Shown: positions 1-8,407 of the stretch, in pieces
Position numbering within the stretch: position 1 is the stretch's first letter
Layout: every line of letters starts with the position of its first letter
Assembly: GCF_015864575.1 (NCBI RefSeq)
Contig: NZ_JADYWW010000001.1
Span: 930,001 to 994,000, forward strand
Reading direction: 5' to 3'
From: Salinibacterium sp. SWN248
GTDB lineage: Bacteria; Actinomycetota; Actinomycetes; Actinomycetales; Microbacteriaceae
Length of the DNA: 64,000 nt
Made by a program: the position numbers and the translations under genes
The notes under the pieces: generated by a model
Told to the model about the DNA's origin: nothing
What the model saw: the letters and a program-made list of their open reading frames with translations, nothing else
The model's database searches: none

Positions 1-2
1 CC

Positions 3-464
3 TCTGGTCCGTGGCAGTTGTACGACCTCACGGTCGCAGCCACCGACTACGGGGTAGTGCAGCTTCCGGGAACAGACGGCGATCACCAGACCGTGTCCGG
101 CCCAGACATCTGGGCTTTGTTTGACCACGATGACAAGAATCGTGAGTACTGGACCTTCGAGTTCACGAACTGGCTCACGTCAGCGGAACAGGATGAACGG
201 TGGAATGTCGCTCTGGGCAACCTCCCGATTCGCTCCTCGGAGATCGACTCTGCGGCATTCGCCGAACAGGTTGAGGCTTACCCCGGACTTGACGTTATGG
301 CCGCGAACAACGACAACGCTCTCCAAGCCCGCCCCACAGTTGAGGGCTACGTCGGCCTGTCGGAATCAATCGGCAACGCCATTTCCGAAGTGCTTCAAGG
401 TAAGGGCGAGCCGAAGACTGCTCTCGAAGAAGCAGCAGCCGACGCCAACGATTCACTCCAGTAG
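3..464 (+). CDS. Sugar ABC transporter substrate-binding protein (C-terminal part, cut at window start)
   Basis: The reading frame is open from the first bases of the window and ends at 464, so about 153 C-terminal residues are visible and the true start lies upstream. The visible part begins SGPWQL and later has EYWTFEFTNWLTS and GYVGLSESIGNAI, which fits the C-terminal lobe of extracellular solute-binding proteins of the carbohydrate uptake class 1 (UgpB/MalE) family. Two sugar-type permeases follow 22 bp downstream on the same strand, which supports the assignment. The protein would be a lipid-anchored sugar receptor outside the membrane. The ligand cannot be told, and the signal peptide is outside the window. 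Confidence 0.85.
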   Translation, partial: SGPWQLYDLTVAATDYGVVQLPGTDGDHQTVSGPDIWALFDHDDKNREYWTFEFTNWLTSAEQDERWNVALGNLPIRSSEIDSAAFAEQVEAYPGLDVMAANNDNALQARPTVEGYVGLSESIGNAISEVLQGKGEPKTALEEAAADANDSLQ

Positions 465-486
465 CCAGTCGGAATAGAAGGAAATC

Positions 487-1428
487 ATGACAACGAGACC
501 GTTGCTGAAGCCGCCCCTCCGATCCCCAGGTGTGCAGCGCGCGCAGCGGTCTCGTCGTCGTTTTCGTGACGACCTGAGTGGTTGGCTTTTCGTCGCACCA
601 GCGTCAATTCTGGTGCTGGGACTATCGTTCTTTCCCGCCGTCTGGTCGTTTATCCTCTCGCTGCAGGAATGGAATGGCTTCAGCGAACCTGAGTTCGTTG
701 GTCTCGACAACTACTCCGCGCTCATTACGGATGACGACTTCGCTTCAGCGGTAATGCACACCGGTATCTACACGGCACTCTTTGTGCCGATGTCGGTGCT
801 GGCAGGCCTCTTTCTCGCAGTGGCGCTTAACCGCAAGATCCGCTTCATCGGTTTGTACCGCACAGCAATTTTCGTGCCCTTCGTCGCCTCAGCAGCGGCG
901 ACCGGAATTCTCTCGACCTACCTGTTCAACCCCCAATTCGGTTTGGTCAACAATGTGCTGCGTGTTCTCGGGCTTCCCGCCCAAGGATGGCTCGAGGACC
1001 AGACGCAGGCCATGTTCGTGATCGCGCTGATGTCGTTGTGGGGGCAAGCGGCCTTCACCACGGTGATCTATCTCGCCGCGTTGCAAGACGTGTCTCCCGA
1101 GCTTCTTGAAGCCTCTCGGCTCGACGGAGCTAACCCGTGGCAGTCGTTCTGGAGTGTCGTGTGGCCGTCGCTTCGCCCGGTCACCATTTTTGTGACGATC
1201 TGGCAAACTATTGGAGCTATCCAGCTCTTTGACCTTGTCTACACGACGACGCGAGGCGGGCCACTCGACGCCACCAAGACGATCGTTTACTACCTCTGGG
1301 AACAAGCGTTCCGCCGGCTCGAATTCGGCTACGGCTCAGCAGTGGCGTACGCCCTCTTCGCTCTCACTCTCGTTATCACCATCGGTGTCGTGTTGTATTC
1401 GCGTCGCCGAGGACAGGACGCATTCTGA
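487..1428 (+). CDS. Sugar ABC transporter permease, MalF type
   Basis: A 313-residue inner-membrane permease with a basic N-terminus (residues 20-28, RRSRRRFRD-like) followed by six hydrophobic segments. The cytoplasmic EAA loop that contacts the ATPase lies at about residues 205-231, with the core EASRLDGA. Length and order match MalF/UgpA-type (CUT1) permeases. An AGAAGGAAATC ribosome site precedes the ATG. The stop codon overlaps the start of the next permease by one base, so the two are surely co-translated. No ATPase gene is in this operon. A shared MsmK-type ATPase from elsewhere is probably used, as is common for CUT1 systems. Confidence 0.93.
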   Translation: MTTRPLLKPPLRSPGVQRAQRSRRRFRDDLSGWLFVAPASILVLGLSFFPAVWSFILSLQEWNGFSEPEFVGLDNYSALITDDDFASAVMHTGIYTALFVPMSVLAGLFLAVALNRKIRFIGLYRTAIFVPFVASAAATGILSTYLFNPQFGLVNNVLRVLGLPAQGWLEDQTQAMFVIALMSLWGQAAFTTVIYLAALQDVSPELLEASRLDGANPWQSFWSVVWPSLRPVTIFVTIWQTIGAIQLFDLVYTTTRGGPLDATKTIVYYLWEQAFRRLEFGYGSAVAYALFALTLVITIGVVLYSRRRGQDAF

Positions 1429-2324
1429 TGACCGCCCTTGATTCGCGACCCACCGTCGATGAAGCTGTGCAGACCACGGTCGCCCCGGTTGCTCGCGCTC
1501 GAACTCCACGTCGGCGCCGAATGAGCGGATGGCACTTTGTGCTCGCTCCTATTGCCCTGCTCTTTCTCTTGCCATTCGTGCAGATGTTTATGGCATCAGT
1601 TTCTCCCGCCAAAGAGTTGGTGAGTTATCCGCCGCCATTCATTCCTTCCCGGATCGACTTCACCGGGTTCATCGCGCTCTTTCAGAACACCGACATCATG
1701 CTTTGGCTGCTCAACAGCACCATCGTGTCGGCGACGGCGATCGCTTCCCACCTCGTATTTTGTTCGTTGGCAGGCTACGGCTTCGCGCGCCTGACATTTC
1801 GGGGCAGGAACTTCGGAATCTTCGCCATTCTGGGCACCATCATGATCCCCACCCAGCTGCTCATGATCCCGACCTACGTGCTGTTCTCACGGTTAGGTCT
1901 CGTCGATGGGCTCGGAGCCGCAATCGTGCCCTGGCTTGCTACCGCGTTCGGGGTGTTTTTGATGCGCCAATTCTTCATGTCGCTTCCACGCGAGCTTGAG
2001 GAAGCAGGTCGAATTGATGGAGCGTCTCGATGGCAGATTTTCATTCGCATCATTCTCCCTCTGGCCAAGCCGGCGCTCGCGACGCTCGCGATTTTCACAC
2101 TGCTGGGATCATGGAACGACTTGGTCTGGCCCCTCATCGCGATTAATAACGACAACGCGTTTACCCTGCAGTTGGGTATCGCCAATTTCCAGGGAACGCG
2201 ACGCACGCAGTGGAGTCTTCTCATGGCAGCGAATGTGGTCGCCACGATGCCCCTCATCCTGTTCTTCCTGTTTGCTCAGAAACAGTTCATTCAAACCATG
2301 ACCATGACAGGACTACGCGGATGA
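1428..2324 (+). CDS. Sugar ABC transporter permease, MalG type
   Basis: A 298-residue second permease of the CUT1 importer. It has six transmembrane stretches, the first at about residues 36-56, and an EAA loop at about residues 189-216 with EEAGRIDGAS. The C-terminus FIQTMTMTGLRG matches the usual G-x-K/R-G ending of MalG-type subunits. It overlaps the upstream permease by one base (TGATG) and the downstream kinase by four bases (ATGA), which is a tight operon. It pairs with the 487-1428 product to form the transmembrane channel. Confidence 0.93.
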   Translation: MTALDSRPTVDEAVQTTVAPVARARTPRRRRMSGWHFVLAPIALLFLLPFVQMFMASVSPAKELVSYPPPFIPSRIDFTGFIALFQNTDIMLWLLNSTIVSATAIASHLVFCSLAGYGFARLTFRGRNFGIFAILGTIMIPTQLLMIPTYVLFSRLGLVDGLGAAIVPWLATAFGVFLMRQFFMSLPRELEEAGRIDGASRWQIFIRIILPLAKPALATLAIFTLLGSWNDLVWPLIAINNDNAFTLQLGIANFQGTRRTQWSLLMAANVVATMPLILFFLFAQKQFIQTMTMTGLRG

Positions 2325-3223
2325 CCGCTCAATACCCGGTGCTCGTTGTCGGCGACGCGAATGTTGATCTTGTCGTGCGCGGCGATGTTGTTCCCCGATT
2401 CGGGCAGGTCGAGCAGCTTCTGGAGCACGCTAACCTCGTGCTCGGCGGCAGCGCGTGCATCATGGCGTCTGGCCTCGCTCAGCTGGGGGTTCCCACGTCT
2501 GTTGTCGCAGTGATCGGTGACGATGAATTCGGCGGGATCATGCGCGACTCATTGGCTTCCGCCGGGGTCGATGTCTCTGCGTTGCACGTTGACCCACAGG
2601 TTCCGACCGGCATCTCGGTGATCCTTTCGACAGCGGATGACCGTGCGATTCTTACTCTGCCGGGAACGGTGCCACTGCTCACGAGCGCTCACGTGCTCGC
2701 TGCTGTGGAGTCTTCTCAGGCCCACTGGGTGCACTTTGCTTCGCCCTTCTTGATGCCGGAGTTCACCGCGGGGCTCCCGGCGTTGTTGGCGGAGCTCAAA
2801 GTGCAGGGTATTCGTACCAGCCTCGACACCAATTGGGACCCGGCCGACGAGTGGGCAGGACTGGGTGAAGTGCTTCCGCTGATCGATGTGCTGCTGCCCA
2901 ATCGGGCTGAACTCGATGCCATCACTGCCGCGGTGGGGGAGATCGAATGTCGCGTCGTGGTGAAGGATGGCGCAGCGGGCGGATGGTCGAGATCACCGGA
3001 CGGTACGACGGTGCGGGCTCCGGGCATCCACCTCGATGTCGTGGACACCACGGGCGCCGGCGACAGTTTCGATGCTGGCTACCTCGCTGCGGTCGCCCAC
3101 GGAGTCGCCGACGAACAAACCCGCGTTCGCTGGGCGGCGGTGGCAGGCTCGCTGTCGACGCGCGCCTCTGGCGGCACCGGTGCGCAGGCGACTCTAGCTC
3201 AACTGCGAGAGCACCTGACGTGA
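2321..3223 (+). CDS. PfkB-family carbohydrate kinase
   Basis: A 300-residue ribokinase-fold sugar kinase. The N-terminal signature lies at residues 40-58 (LVLGGSACIMASGLAQLG, with the Gly-Gly turn). The C-terminal ATP-site signature DTTGAGDSFDAGY starts at about residue 242, with catalytic Asp at about 248. The ATG at 2321 overlaps the permease stop (ATGA). An in-frame upstream codon at 2210 would run into the permease gene and gives no PfkB-like sequence, so it was rejected. It probably phosphorylates the imported sugar or a keto-acid derivative (KdgK, RbsK and adenosine-kinase relatives share these motifs). The substrate is not determinable here. Confidence 0.88.
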   Translation: MTAQYPVLVVGDANVDLVVRGDVVPRFGQVEQLLEHANLVLGGSACIMASGLAQLGVPTSVVAVIGDDEFGGIMRDSLASAGVDVSALHVDPQVPTGISVILSTADDRAILTLPGTVPLLTSAHVLAAVESSQAHWVHFASPFLMPEFTAGLPALLAELKVQGIRTSLDTNWDPADEWAGLGEVLPLIDVLLPNRAELDAITAAVGEIECRVVVKDGAAGGWSRSPDGTTVRAPGIHLDVVDTTGAGDSFDAGYLAAVAHGVADEQTRVRWAAVAGSLSTRASGGTGAQATLAQLREHLT

Positions 3224-4131
3224 TCACGGTTCTACTGCTGAGCCCTTCCCTCGACGTCACGTACCTCGTCAATGAGGTGGGCGTCGGAGAGATTCACCGG
3301 CCTCACACCGTGCTGCGTTCCCCCGGGGGTAAAGGTCTGAACCTCGCGCGGGCTGCTCACCGCCTGGGGGTGAGTGCATCCGTAGTGATGCCGTCGGGCG
3401 GTCACATCGGTGCGCTTGTTTCTGAACTTGCCGCCGCCGAGGGGGTGACCGTGACCACCGTTCCCGTCAGGGAGCAGACCCGCAGCTGCGTGACCGCCAT
3501 CGACGGGTTGGGGCTCACAGAGTTTTACGAACCGGCGCCTGACCTCAGCGCCACCGAACAGTCACAACTGTGTGCCGCGCTCGCCGCCGAGCCGGCTGGA
3601 GGGTGGACGGCGCTCTCGGGCAGCATCCCCGCCGCGGTTGACACGCAGCTGCTTATCGGTGCTCTCGCAGCGCGGGCGGCCCAGGGCGATTCCATCGCGA
3701 TCGACACGCACGGCCCCGTGCTGGGGCTTCTTGCCTCAGAGCTTAAGCCGGCGCTCGTCAAAGTCAACCGGCACGAAGCCGCCGAACTGCTCGGCGCCGA
3801 CGCCAGCGCTGCCACTCTCGCCGCGCAACTTCGCACGATCACGGGCGGCACCGTTATCGTGACCGACGGCGTGGCCGGCTCAGTGGGAATCGATGGCACG
3901 GGCACGTGGAGTGCACGACTGGATGCCCCCGCCGGGCGTTACCCGGTCGGTAGCGGCGACAGCTACCTCGCCGGCATACTCGCCACTCTCTCTAGAGGTG
4001 GCTCGCTGGCTGCCGCCCTTGCCATCGCGTCCGGGGCAGCATCCGCTAATGCCGCGGTTGCGGGTGCCGCCACCTTTGATCCGGCTCTGGCAGCACATTT
4101 GGCCGAACGCGTCGTAATCAACTCCGCCTGA
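3220..4131 (+). CDS. PfkB-family sugar-phosphate kinase (1-phosphofructokinase / tagatose-6-phosphate kinase type)
   Basis: A 303-residue kinase that starts at a GTG overlapping the previous stop (GTGA, 3220-3223). A longer in-frame opening from 2947 lies inside the preceding kinase gene and is not family-like. The N-terminus has SPGGKGLNLARAAHRLG (residues 35-51), the mark of the FruK/LacC branch, which acts on sugar phosphates. The catalytic region is PVGSGDSYLAGI (GSGD at 244-247, with Ser replacing the usual Ala). Two different PfkB kinases in one operon suggest sequential phosphorylations, or a first kinase followed by a phosphofructokinase-like step. The substrate is inferred from the branch only. 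Confidence 0.85.
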   Translation: MITVLLLSPSLDVTYLVNEVGVGEIHRPHTVLRSPGGKGLNLARAAHRLGVSASVVMPSGGHIGALVSELAAAEGVTVTTVPVREQTRSCVTAIDGLGLTEFYEPAPDLSATEQSQLCAALAAEPAGGWTALSGSIPAAVDTQLLIGALAARAAQGDSIAIDTHGPVLGLLASELKPALVKVNRHEAAELLGADASAATLAAQLRTITGGTVIVTDGVAGSVGIDGTGTWSARLDAPAGRYPVGSGDSYLAGILATLSRGGSLAAALAIASGAASANAAVAGAATFDPALAAHLAERVVINSA

Positions 4132-4247
4132 CGCTTCGTCGGGGGTGATCCAAAGCGGTGAACACGACGGTCGCCCGTTTAGCGTTTAATGGAGTCGGCA
4201 GTTGTAGGTGGCCGATCAGCGTATGGGCCCGATTCGAACGGAAGACG

Positions 4248-5123
4248 ATGACCGCAGTAAAGCTTGATGGTGTTGCTACAGCAACCGCAGTGAAGAATGA
4301 ACTGCGCATTCGCGTTGACGCGCTCAAGGCTCGCGGCATCACTCCGGGCCTCGGCACCCTTCTCGTGGGCGACGACCCCGGAAGCCGTTCCTATGTCGCA
4401 GGCAAGCACCGCGACTGTGCCGAAGTGGGCATCGAATCTATTCGCGTCGATCTGCCGGCCACGGCATCCGCTGACGAAGTTCGGGATGCCATTGTGGCGT
4501 TGAACGAAAACCCTGCCGTCACCGGTTACATCATTCAGCTGCCGCTGCCCGCCGGTCTCGATGAGAACGCGATGCTCGAACTTATGGACCCTGCCAAAGA
4601 TGCGGATGGGCTGCACCCCACCAACCTGGGTCGTCTCGTGCTTGGCGTGGGCACGAAGCTCGATTCGCCGCTGCCCTGCACCCCGGCCGGAATCGTCGAA
4701 ATGCTCGAGCGCTACGACGTTCCCATCGCGGGTAAGCATGTTGTCGTTGTCGGTCGCGGCCTCACTGTCGGTCGCCCCATTGGCCTGCTCCTCACCCGCA
4801 AGGGACTGGATGCCACCGTCACTCTCACCCATTCCCGCACGACCCGGCTGGAGACTCACGTTCGCCAGGCGGACATCGTGGTTGCCGCCGTCGGCTCTGC
4901 TGGCCTTATTCGCCCCGAGTGGATCAAGCCCGGAGCAGCCGTTCTCGACGTCGGAATCACCCGCGTGATCGACGAAGAAACCGGCAAAGGCCGCCTCGTC
5001 GGAGATGTTGACCCTGGCGTTGCGGAAGTCGCCGGCTACCTCTCGCCCATGCCCGGTGGCGTTGGCCCGATGACTCGCGCGATGCTCGTGAAGAACGTCG
5101 TCGACGCGGCCGAACGGCTCTGA
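4248..5123 (+). CDS. folD: Bifunctional methylenetetrahydrofolate dehydrogenase / cyclohydrolase
   Basis: A 291-residue FolD that interconverts 5,10-methylene-, 5,10-methenyl- and 10-formyl-tetrahydrofolate in the cytosol. The active-site Tyr-x-x-x-Lys is at residues 49-53 ([10 protein letters not shown]). The conserved QLPLP is at 97-101, DADGLHPTN at about 118-126, and the NADP-site loop [11 protein letters not shown] lies in the C-terminal Rossmann domain. The chosen ATG at 4248 follows GGAAGACG. An upstream in-frame ATG at 4158 would add 30 residues (about [12 protein letters not shown]) that do not look like FolD. The gene is separate from the sugar operon, 116 bp downstream of its last gene. 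Confidence 0.95.
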   Translation: MTAVKLDGVATATAVKNELRIRVDALKARGITPGLGTLLVGDDPGSRSYVAGKHRDCAEVGIESIRVDLPATASADEVRDAIVALNENPAVTGYIIQLPLPAGLDENAMLELMDPAKDADGLHPTNLGRLVLGVGTKLDSPLPCTPAGIVEMLERYDVPIAGKHVVVVGRGLTVGRPIGLLLTRKGLDATVTLTHSRTTRLETHVRQADIVVAAVGSAGLIRPEWIKPGAAVLDVGITRVIDEETGKGRLVGDVDPGVAEVAGYLSPMPGGVGPMTRAMLVKNVVDAAERL

Positions 5124-5125
5124 CG

Positions 5126-5281
5126 GTGGCAGCGAAGAGGTCGGCGCCGACCGAGGGTGGCGCCGCCAAGCGCACCCCGCGCAAGCGTCGCTTTCCGTGG
5201 GCTCAGGTCTGGGTCTGGACCGGCACTATCGTGGCGATCGGATTCGCTGTCGCGCTCGTGCTCAAAATCGTGAGCGAATAG
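5126..5281 (+). CDS. Small single-pass membrane protein (51 aa), hypothetical
   Basis: A short frame starts with GTG three bases after the folD stop. It encodes a basic N-terminal half (KRTPRKRRF at about residues 16-24) and one hydrophobic helix at about residues 28-47 (VWTGTIVAIGFAVALVLKI), ending in VSE. The positive-inside charge and single helix suggest a small cytoplasmic-membrane protein translated with folD. I recognise no family. Codon use is normal for the strand and the arrangement is tight, but at 51 residues it could be a chance frame. Confidence 0.5.
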   Translation: MAAKRSAPTEGGAAKRTPRKRRFPWAQVWVWTGTIVAIGFAVALVLKIVSE

Positions 5282-5340
5282 GGCCTAGCGAATAGCCGCT
5301 GGCACAGAGCGCCTAGCGAAGAGTAGCTCCGCGGTTCCCG

Positions 5341-6357
5341 CTAGCGGTCGCGCAGCGCTCCGAGTGAGGGCAGTACCTCGGTGACGGTCGGCTGGCCCAG
5401 GGCATGCTCGGCGAACGCGCCATCGAGAGCAACGCGCACTCGCGATGCGGTGTCGGTGTCGACAAGGGCGACGGCGACTCCGCTAAACGGGCGGCCGAGC
5501 ATCCGCGCGCCAAGTGCTCCGGATGCCAGAGCAGTTTCCACGGCGAGGTCGACCTCGGTGGTGGAGATTCCGTAGTCGTCGCGCAGGCTCGCCTGCGACG
5601 CATCGAGCAGGGCGCCCAGCAGGCGAGGCGTCTCGTCACGGATGGCGAGAGCCGCGTCGCGGACCCGCTGGTTTTCAGTGATGGTGTGGAGGGTGCGACG
5701 CACTTCGTCGTCCGCGACCACTGTGTCGAGTTCGTCGGCGGTGGGCGCATCGGTGTCGATCACCAGCAGCTCGAGCCCCGCGGTTTTCCAGTCGAGGGGG
5801 AGTGGCTCGGGGCGGGTTTCACCTTCGAGCCGTACGAGGGCGTGGTCGTCGAGCGCAAAGACGCTCGCGGCAACGTCGGGGTGCTCGGGCAGGTGAGCGA
5901 TGTGTTCGCCCAGACTCCACAAATCGGTGAGCGCGAGCGCAAGCGCGGCCTCCAGCGCCGACGACGACCCCATGCCCGCACCCACAGGAATGGTGGTGTC
6001 GATGAACACGTCGACACCACTCAGGGCGCTCGAATCAGCGGATGACGCCATCACTTCCTGCACAATAGCCAGCGCACTGCGGCTCCAGCCTTCTACCGCG
6101 GTCGTCGCTAGCTCGTCGAGTTCCACCGTGACCATTTCGTCAACGAGGGCACTCGCGATGCGCACGGTGCGGTCAGGGCTGGGGCCGGCGGCGAGCACGG
6201 TGCGGCGGTTGATCGCGATGGCGAGTTCGGCATCCGTGTCAGGGCTATCGGGGGTGCCGAGCAGGGTGAGGCGACCCGGCGCCGACCAGACGCCAGCGGC
6301 GGGACGACCGAACACGGCCTCGAAGTCGTTGAGAACGTCATCGCGAATATCTGACAT
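5341..6357 (-). CDS. Galactokinase-like GHMP kinase with degenerate sugar-binding motif
   Basis: A 338-residue GHMP-superfamily kinase laid out like galactokinase. It has N-terminal APGRLTLLG (residues 26-34), the ATP-binding PVGAGMGSSSALE (124-136) and C-terminal LGARMLGRPFSGVAVALV (about 282-299). In true GalK the first motif reads GRxNLIGEHTDYN, and its Glu-His and Asp contact galactose. Here it is GTPDSPDTD, so those contacts are missing. The MDQ motif carrying the catalytic Asp is PDVAAS (160-165): the Asp aligns, the Gln does not. It may phosphorylate another sugar or have a non-enzymatic role. The start ATG has GGAAG upstream. The gene is divergent from an aldose-epimerase gene. Confidence 0.75.
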   Translation of the reverse strand: MSDIRDDVLNDFEAVFGRPAAGVWSAPGRLTLLGTPDSPDTDAELAIAINRRTVLAAGPSPDRTVRIASALVDEMVTVELDELATTAVEGWSRSALAIVQEVMASSADSSALSGVDVFIDTTIPVGAGMGSSSALEAALALALTDLWSLGEHIAHLPEHPDVAASVFALDDHALVRLEGETRPEPLPLDWKTAGLELLVIDTDAPTADELDTVVADDEVRRTLHTITENQRVRDAALAIRDETPRLLGALLDASQASLRDDYGISTTEVDLAVETALASGALGARMLGRPFSGVAVALVDTDTASRVRVALDGAFAEHALGQPTVTEVLPSLGALRDR

Positions 6358-6401
6358 GAGTGCTTCCTTCGTTGTTGCGTCTGCGCCGGTAGGCTGTTGC
6401 G

Positions 6402-7322
6402 GTGAGCACGCCTACAGGAACCCAGTACATCATCACTCGCGCCACTGAGCAGGGCGAAGCGCGAGCGACCATCACTGAACTTGCCGCATCGTTGCGTGAG
6501 TTCAGCATCGGTGGTGTCGATCTTGTGGAGTCCTACGCCGAGACTGCGATGCCTCCCTTCGCGGATGGCATCGTGTTGGTGCCGTGGCCGAACCGCATCG
6601 AAGATGGCACGTGGATGCTCGACGGTGAGCCACAGGATCTCGACATCACCGAGCGCGACCGTAACAACTCCATCCACGGACTGCTGCGCAACACGGGGTA
6701 TTCACTCATTGAGCGCACAGAGGGTTCGGTCACTCTCGGCGCCACGATCTTCCCGCAGCACGGCTATCCCTTCCACGTGCACACCACGGTGCGCTACGAA
6801 CTCGTCGAGGGCGGACTGCGCGTCAGCCACACCGCCACCAACCTGTCGGATGCCGCAGCGCCGTACGCGCTCGGAACGCACCCCTTCTTCAAGATCGGTG
6901 ACACTCCCATCGCGGAGCTGACTCTCACGATGACCGCCGCCACTCGCTTCGAGTCGAATGAGCGCCTCATCCCGACGGCAGAGGTAGCCGTGCCCGGAAC
7001 GGACTTTGACCTCAGCGTTGGCCGCCCCGTCGGTGAACTTGATCTCGATATGGCGTTCGCTGGCGTCGAAGTCGTCGATGGAGTCGCGGCTCGACTCACC
7101 GCTCCCGATGGCCGCGAAGTGCGCGTGACGGTCGACGAGAAGTTCGACTTCGTTCAGCTCTTCACTCCCCGCAACTTCCCGACCCTCGTAGGCATCGGCC
7201 AGGTCGTCGCAATCGAGCCCATGACGGCGGCGCCTAACGCTTTCAACACCGGCCGCGGACTGCTGTGGCTCGAGCCCGGTTCCCCGTTCTCGGCGACGTG
7301 GGGAGTCGAGTTCTCCGCATGA
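6402..7322 (+). CDS. Aldose 1-epimerase family protein (GalM-like)
   Basis: A 306-residue beta-sandwich epimerase of the GalM/YeaD superfamily, likely interconverting sugar anomers in the cytosol. Visible catalytic-site elements are the early PWPNRIEDG, the histidine in NNSIHGLLRN, the second histidine in LGTHPFFKIG, and the C-terminal Glu in VAIEPMTAAPNAF, where the family's general base sits. Translation starts at GTG 6402. It is divergent from the galactokinase-like gene (44 bp between starts), which hints at Leloir-type sugar metabolism. The stop overlaps the start of the next gene (ATGA), so the VIT1-type transporter is translated with it. Confidence 0.87.
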   Translation: MSTPTGTQYIITRATEQGEARATITELAASLREFSIGGVDLVESYAETAMPPFADGIVLVPWPNRIEDGTWMLDGEPQDLDITERDRNNSIHGLLRNTGYSLIERTEGSVTLGATIFPQHGYPFHVHTTVRYELVEGGLRVSHTATNLSDAAAPYALGTHPFFKIGDTPIAELTLTMTAATRFESNERLIPTAEVAVPGTDFDLSVGRPVGELDLDMAFAGVEVVDGVAARLTAPDGREVRVTVDEKFDFVQLFTPRNFPTLVGIGQVVAIEPMTAAPNAFNTGRGLLWLEPGSPFSATWGVEFSA

Positions 7323-8392
7323 CCCAGCCCGACGTGAGTTCAGCACCCCGAGCCCGCGATGTGCGCCGGTGGCGCCGGTATCTGGCCGCCGAACGCGCCG
7401 AAGCTGCCGTCTATCGGGATCTGGCATCCCGTCGCACCGGCGAAGAGCGCGAGATCCTTTTGGCGCTCGCCGCCGCCGAAAAACGACACGAAAACCACTG
7501 GCTGGTCTTGCTGGGGGAGCACGCCGGTCGACCGCTCCCCACCGATCCGCGCACCCGGATGCTCGGCTTCTTGGCCCGCCGCTTCGGCTCTGTCTTTGTG
7601 CTCGCCCTTGCCCAGCGTGCCGAATCACGGTCGCCTTATCTGGATGACGCCGACGCGACCGATACGATGGCCGCCGACGAAGCCGTGCATGAGGAAGTGG
7701 TTCGCGCTCTCGCTACCCGTGGGCGCCAACGGCTCTCGGGAACGTTCCGCGCCGCCGTGTTCGGAGCAAACGACGGGCTCGTCTCCAACCTCGCCCTCGT
7801 GCTCGGCATGAGTGCTGCCGGCCTTCCCAACGCTGTCGTGCTGCTCTCCGGAGTCGCCGGTCTTCTTGCCGGTGCACTCTCGATGGCTGCCGGCGAATAC
7901 GTTTCGGTGCGATCGCAACTCGAACTCGAACAAGCCGCAGCGCACGGACCCGTCGCCACCGACTCCGTCACCCACCTCGACGTCGACGAAAACGAACTCG
8001 CCCTCGTCTACCGGGCGCGCGGAATGTCCGCTCAGGAGGCCGAGCTGCACGCCGCCGAAGTACTCGCGGGGCGCACGACGGAAGCCGCGACCGCAACACC
8101 AGAACACAACCCGATCGGTTCGGCGCTGGGAGCTGCGGCATCCAGCTTCTGCTTCTTTGCGTCAGGCGCGGTTATTCCAGTACTGCCGTATTTGTTCGGG
8201 GCAGAAGGGTTCGCCGCCGTCGTGATCGCGTCGCTGCTGGTCGGTATCGCGCTGCTCGTCACCGGCTCCATCGTCGGCCTGCTTTCCGGAGCCTCGCCCC
8301 TCAAGCGGGCCCTGCGCCAACTCGCGATTGGCTACGGAGCCGCTACCGCAACGTATCTTCTAGGGCTACTATTCGGGGTAAGTCTCGGCTAA
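7319..8392 (+). CDS. VIT1/CCC1-family transporter with N-terminal ferritin-like domain
   Basis: A 357-residue two-part protein. Residues about 10-140 are a helical ferritin/rubrerythrin-like domain with Glu/His pairs (YLAAERAEAAVYRDL, AAAEKRHENHW, DEAVHEEVVR), as expected for a di-iron site. After that comes a VIT1 membrane domain with FGANDGLVSNLALVLGM, SMAAGEYVSVRSQLELEQ and four more hydrophobic stretches. Relatives export Fe2+ or Mn2+ from the cytosol. The start ATG at 7319 overlaps the upstream stop (ATGA), whereas an in-frame codon at 7265 lies inside the epimerase gene. Function is assigned by family. Whether it carries Fe or Mn is not visible. Confidence 0.88.
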   Translation: MTQPDVSSAPRARDVRRWRRYLAAERAEAAVYRDLASRRTGEEREILLALAAAEKRHENHWLVLLGEHAGRPLPTDPRTRMLGFLARRFGSVFVLALAQRAESRSPYLDDADATDTMAADEAVHEEVVRALATRGRQRLSGTFRAAVFGANDGLVSNLALVLGMSAAGLPNAVVLLSGVAGLLAGALSMAAGEYVSVRSQLELEQAAAHGPVATDSVTHLDVDENELALVYRARGMSAQEAELHAAEVLAGRTTEAATATPEHNPIGSALGAAASSFCFFASGAVIPVLPYLFGAEGFAAVVIASLLVGIALLVTGSIVGLLSGASPLKRALRQLAIGYGAATATYLLGLLFGVSLG

Positions 8393-8407
8393 AACCCGGA
8401 GGTCGCA

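Noticed and set aside
4132-4247. Possible riboswitch before folD
   Set aside because: No conserved tetrahydrofolate or other riboswitch core could be drawn from the sequence, so it is an ordinary leader as far as I can see.
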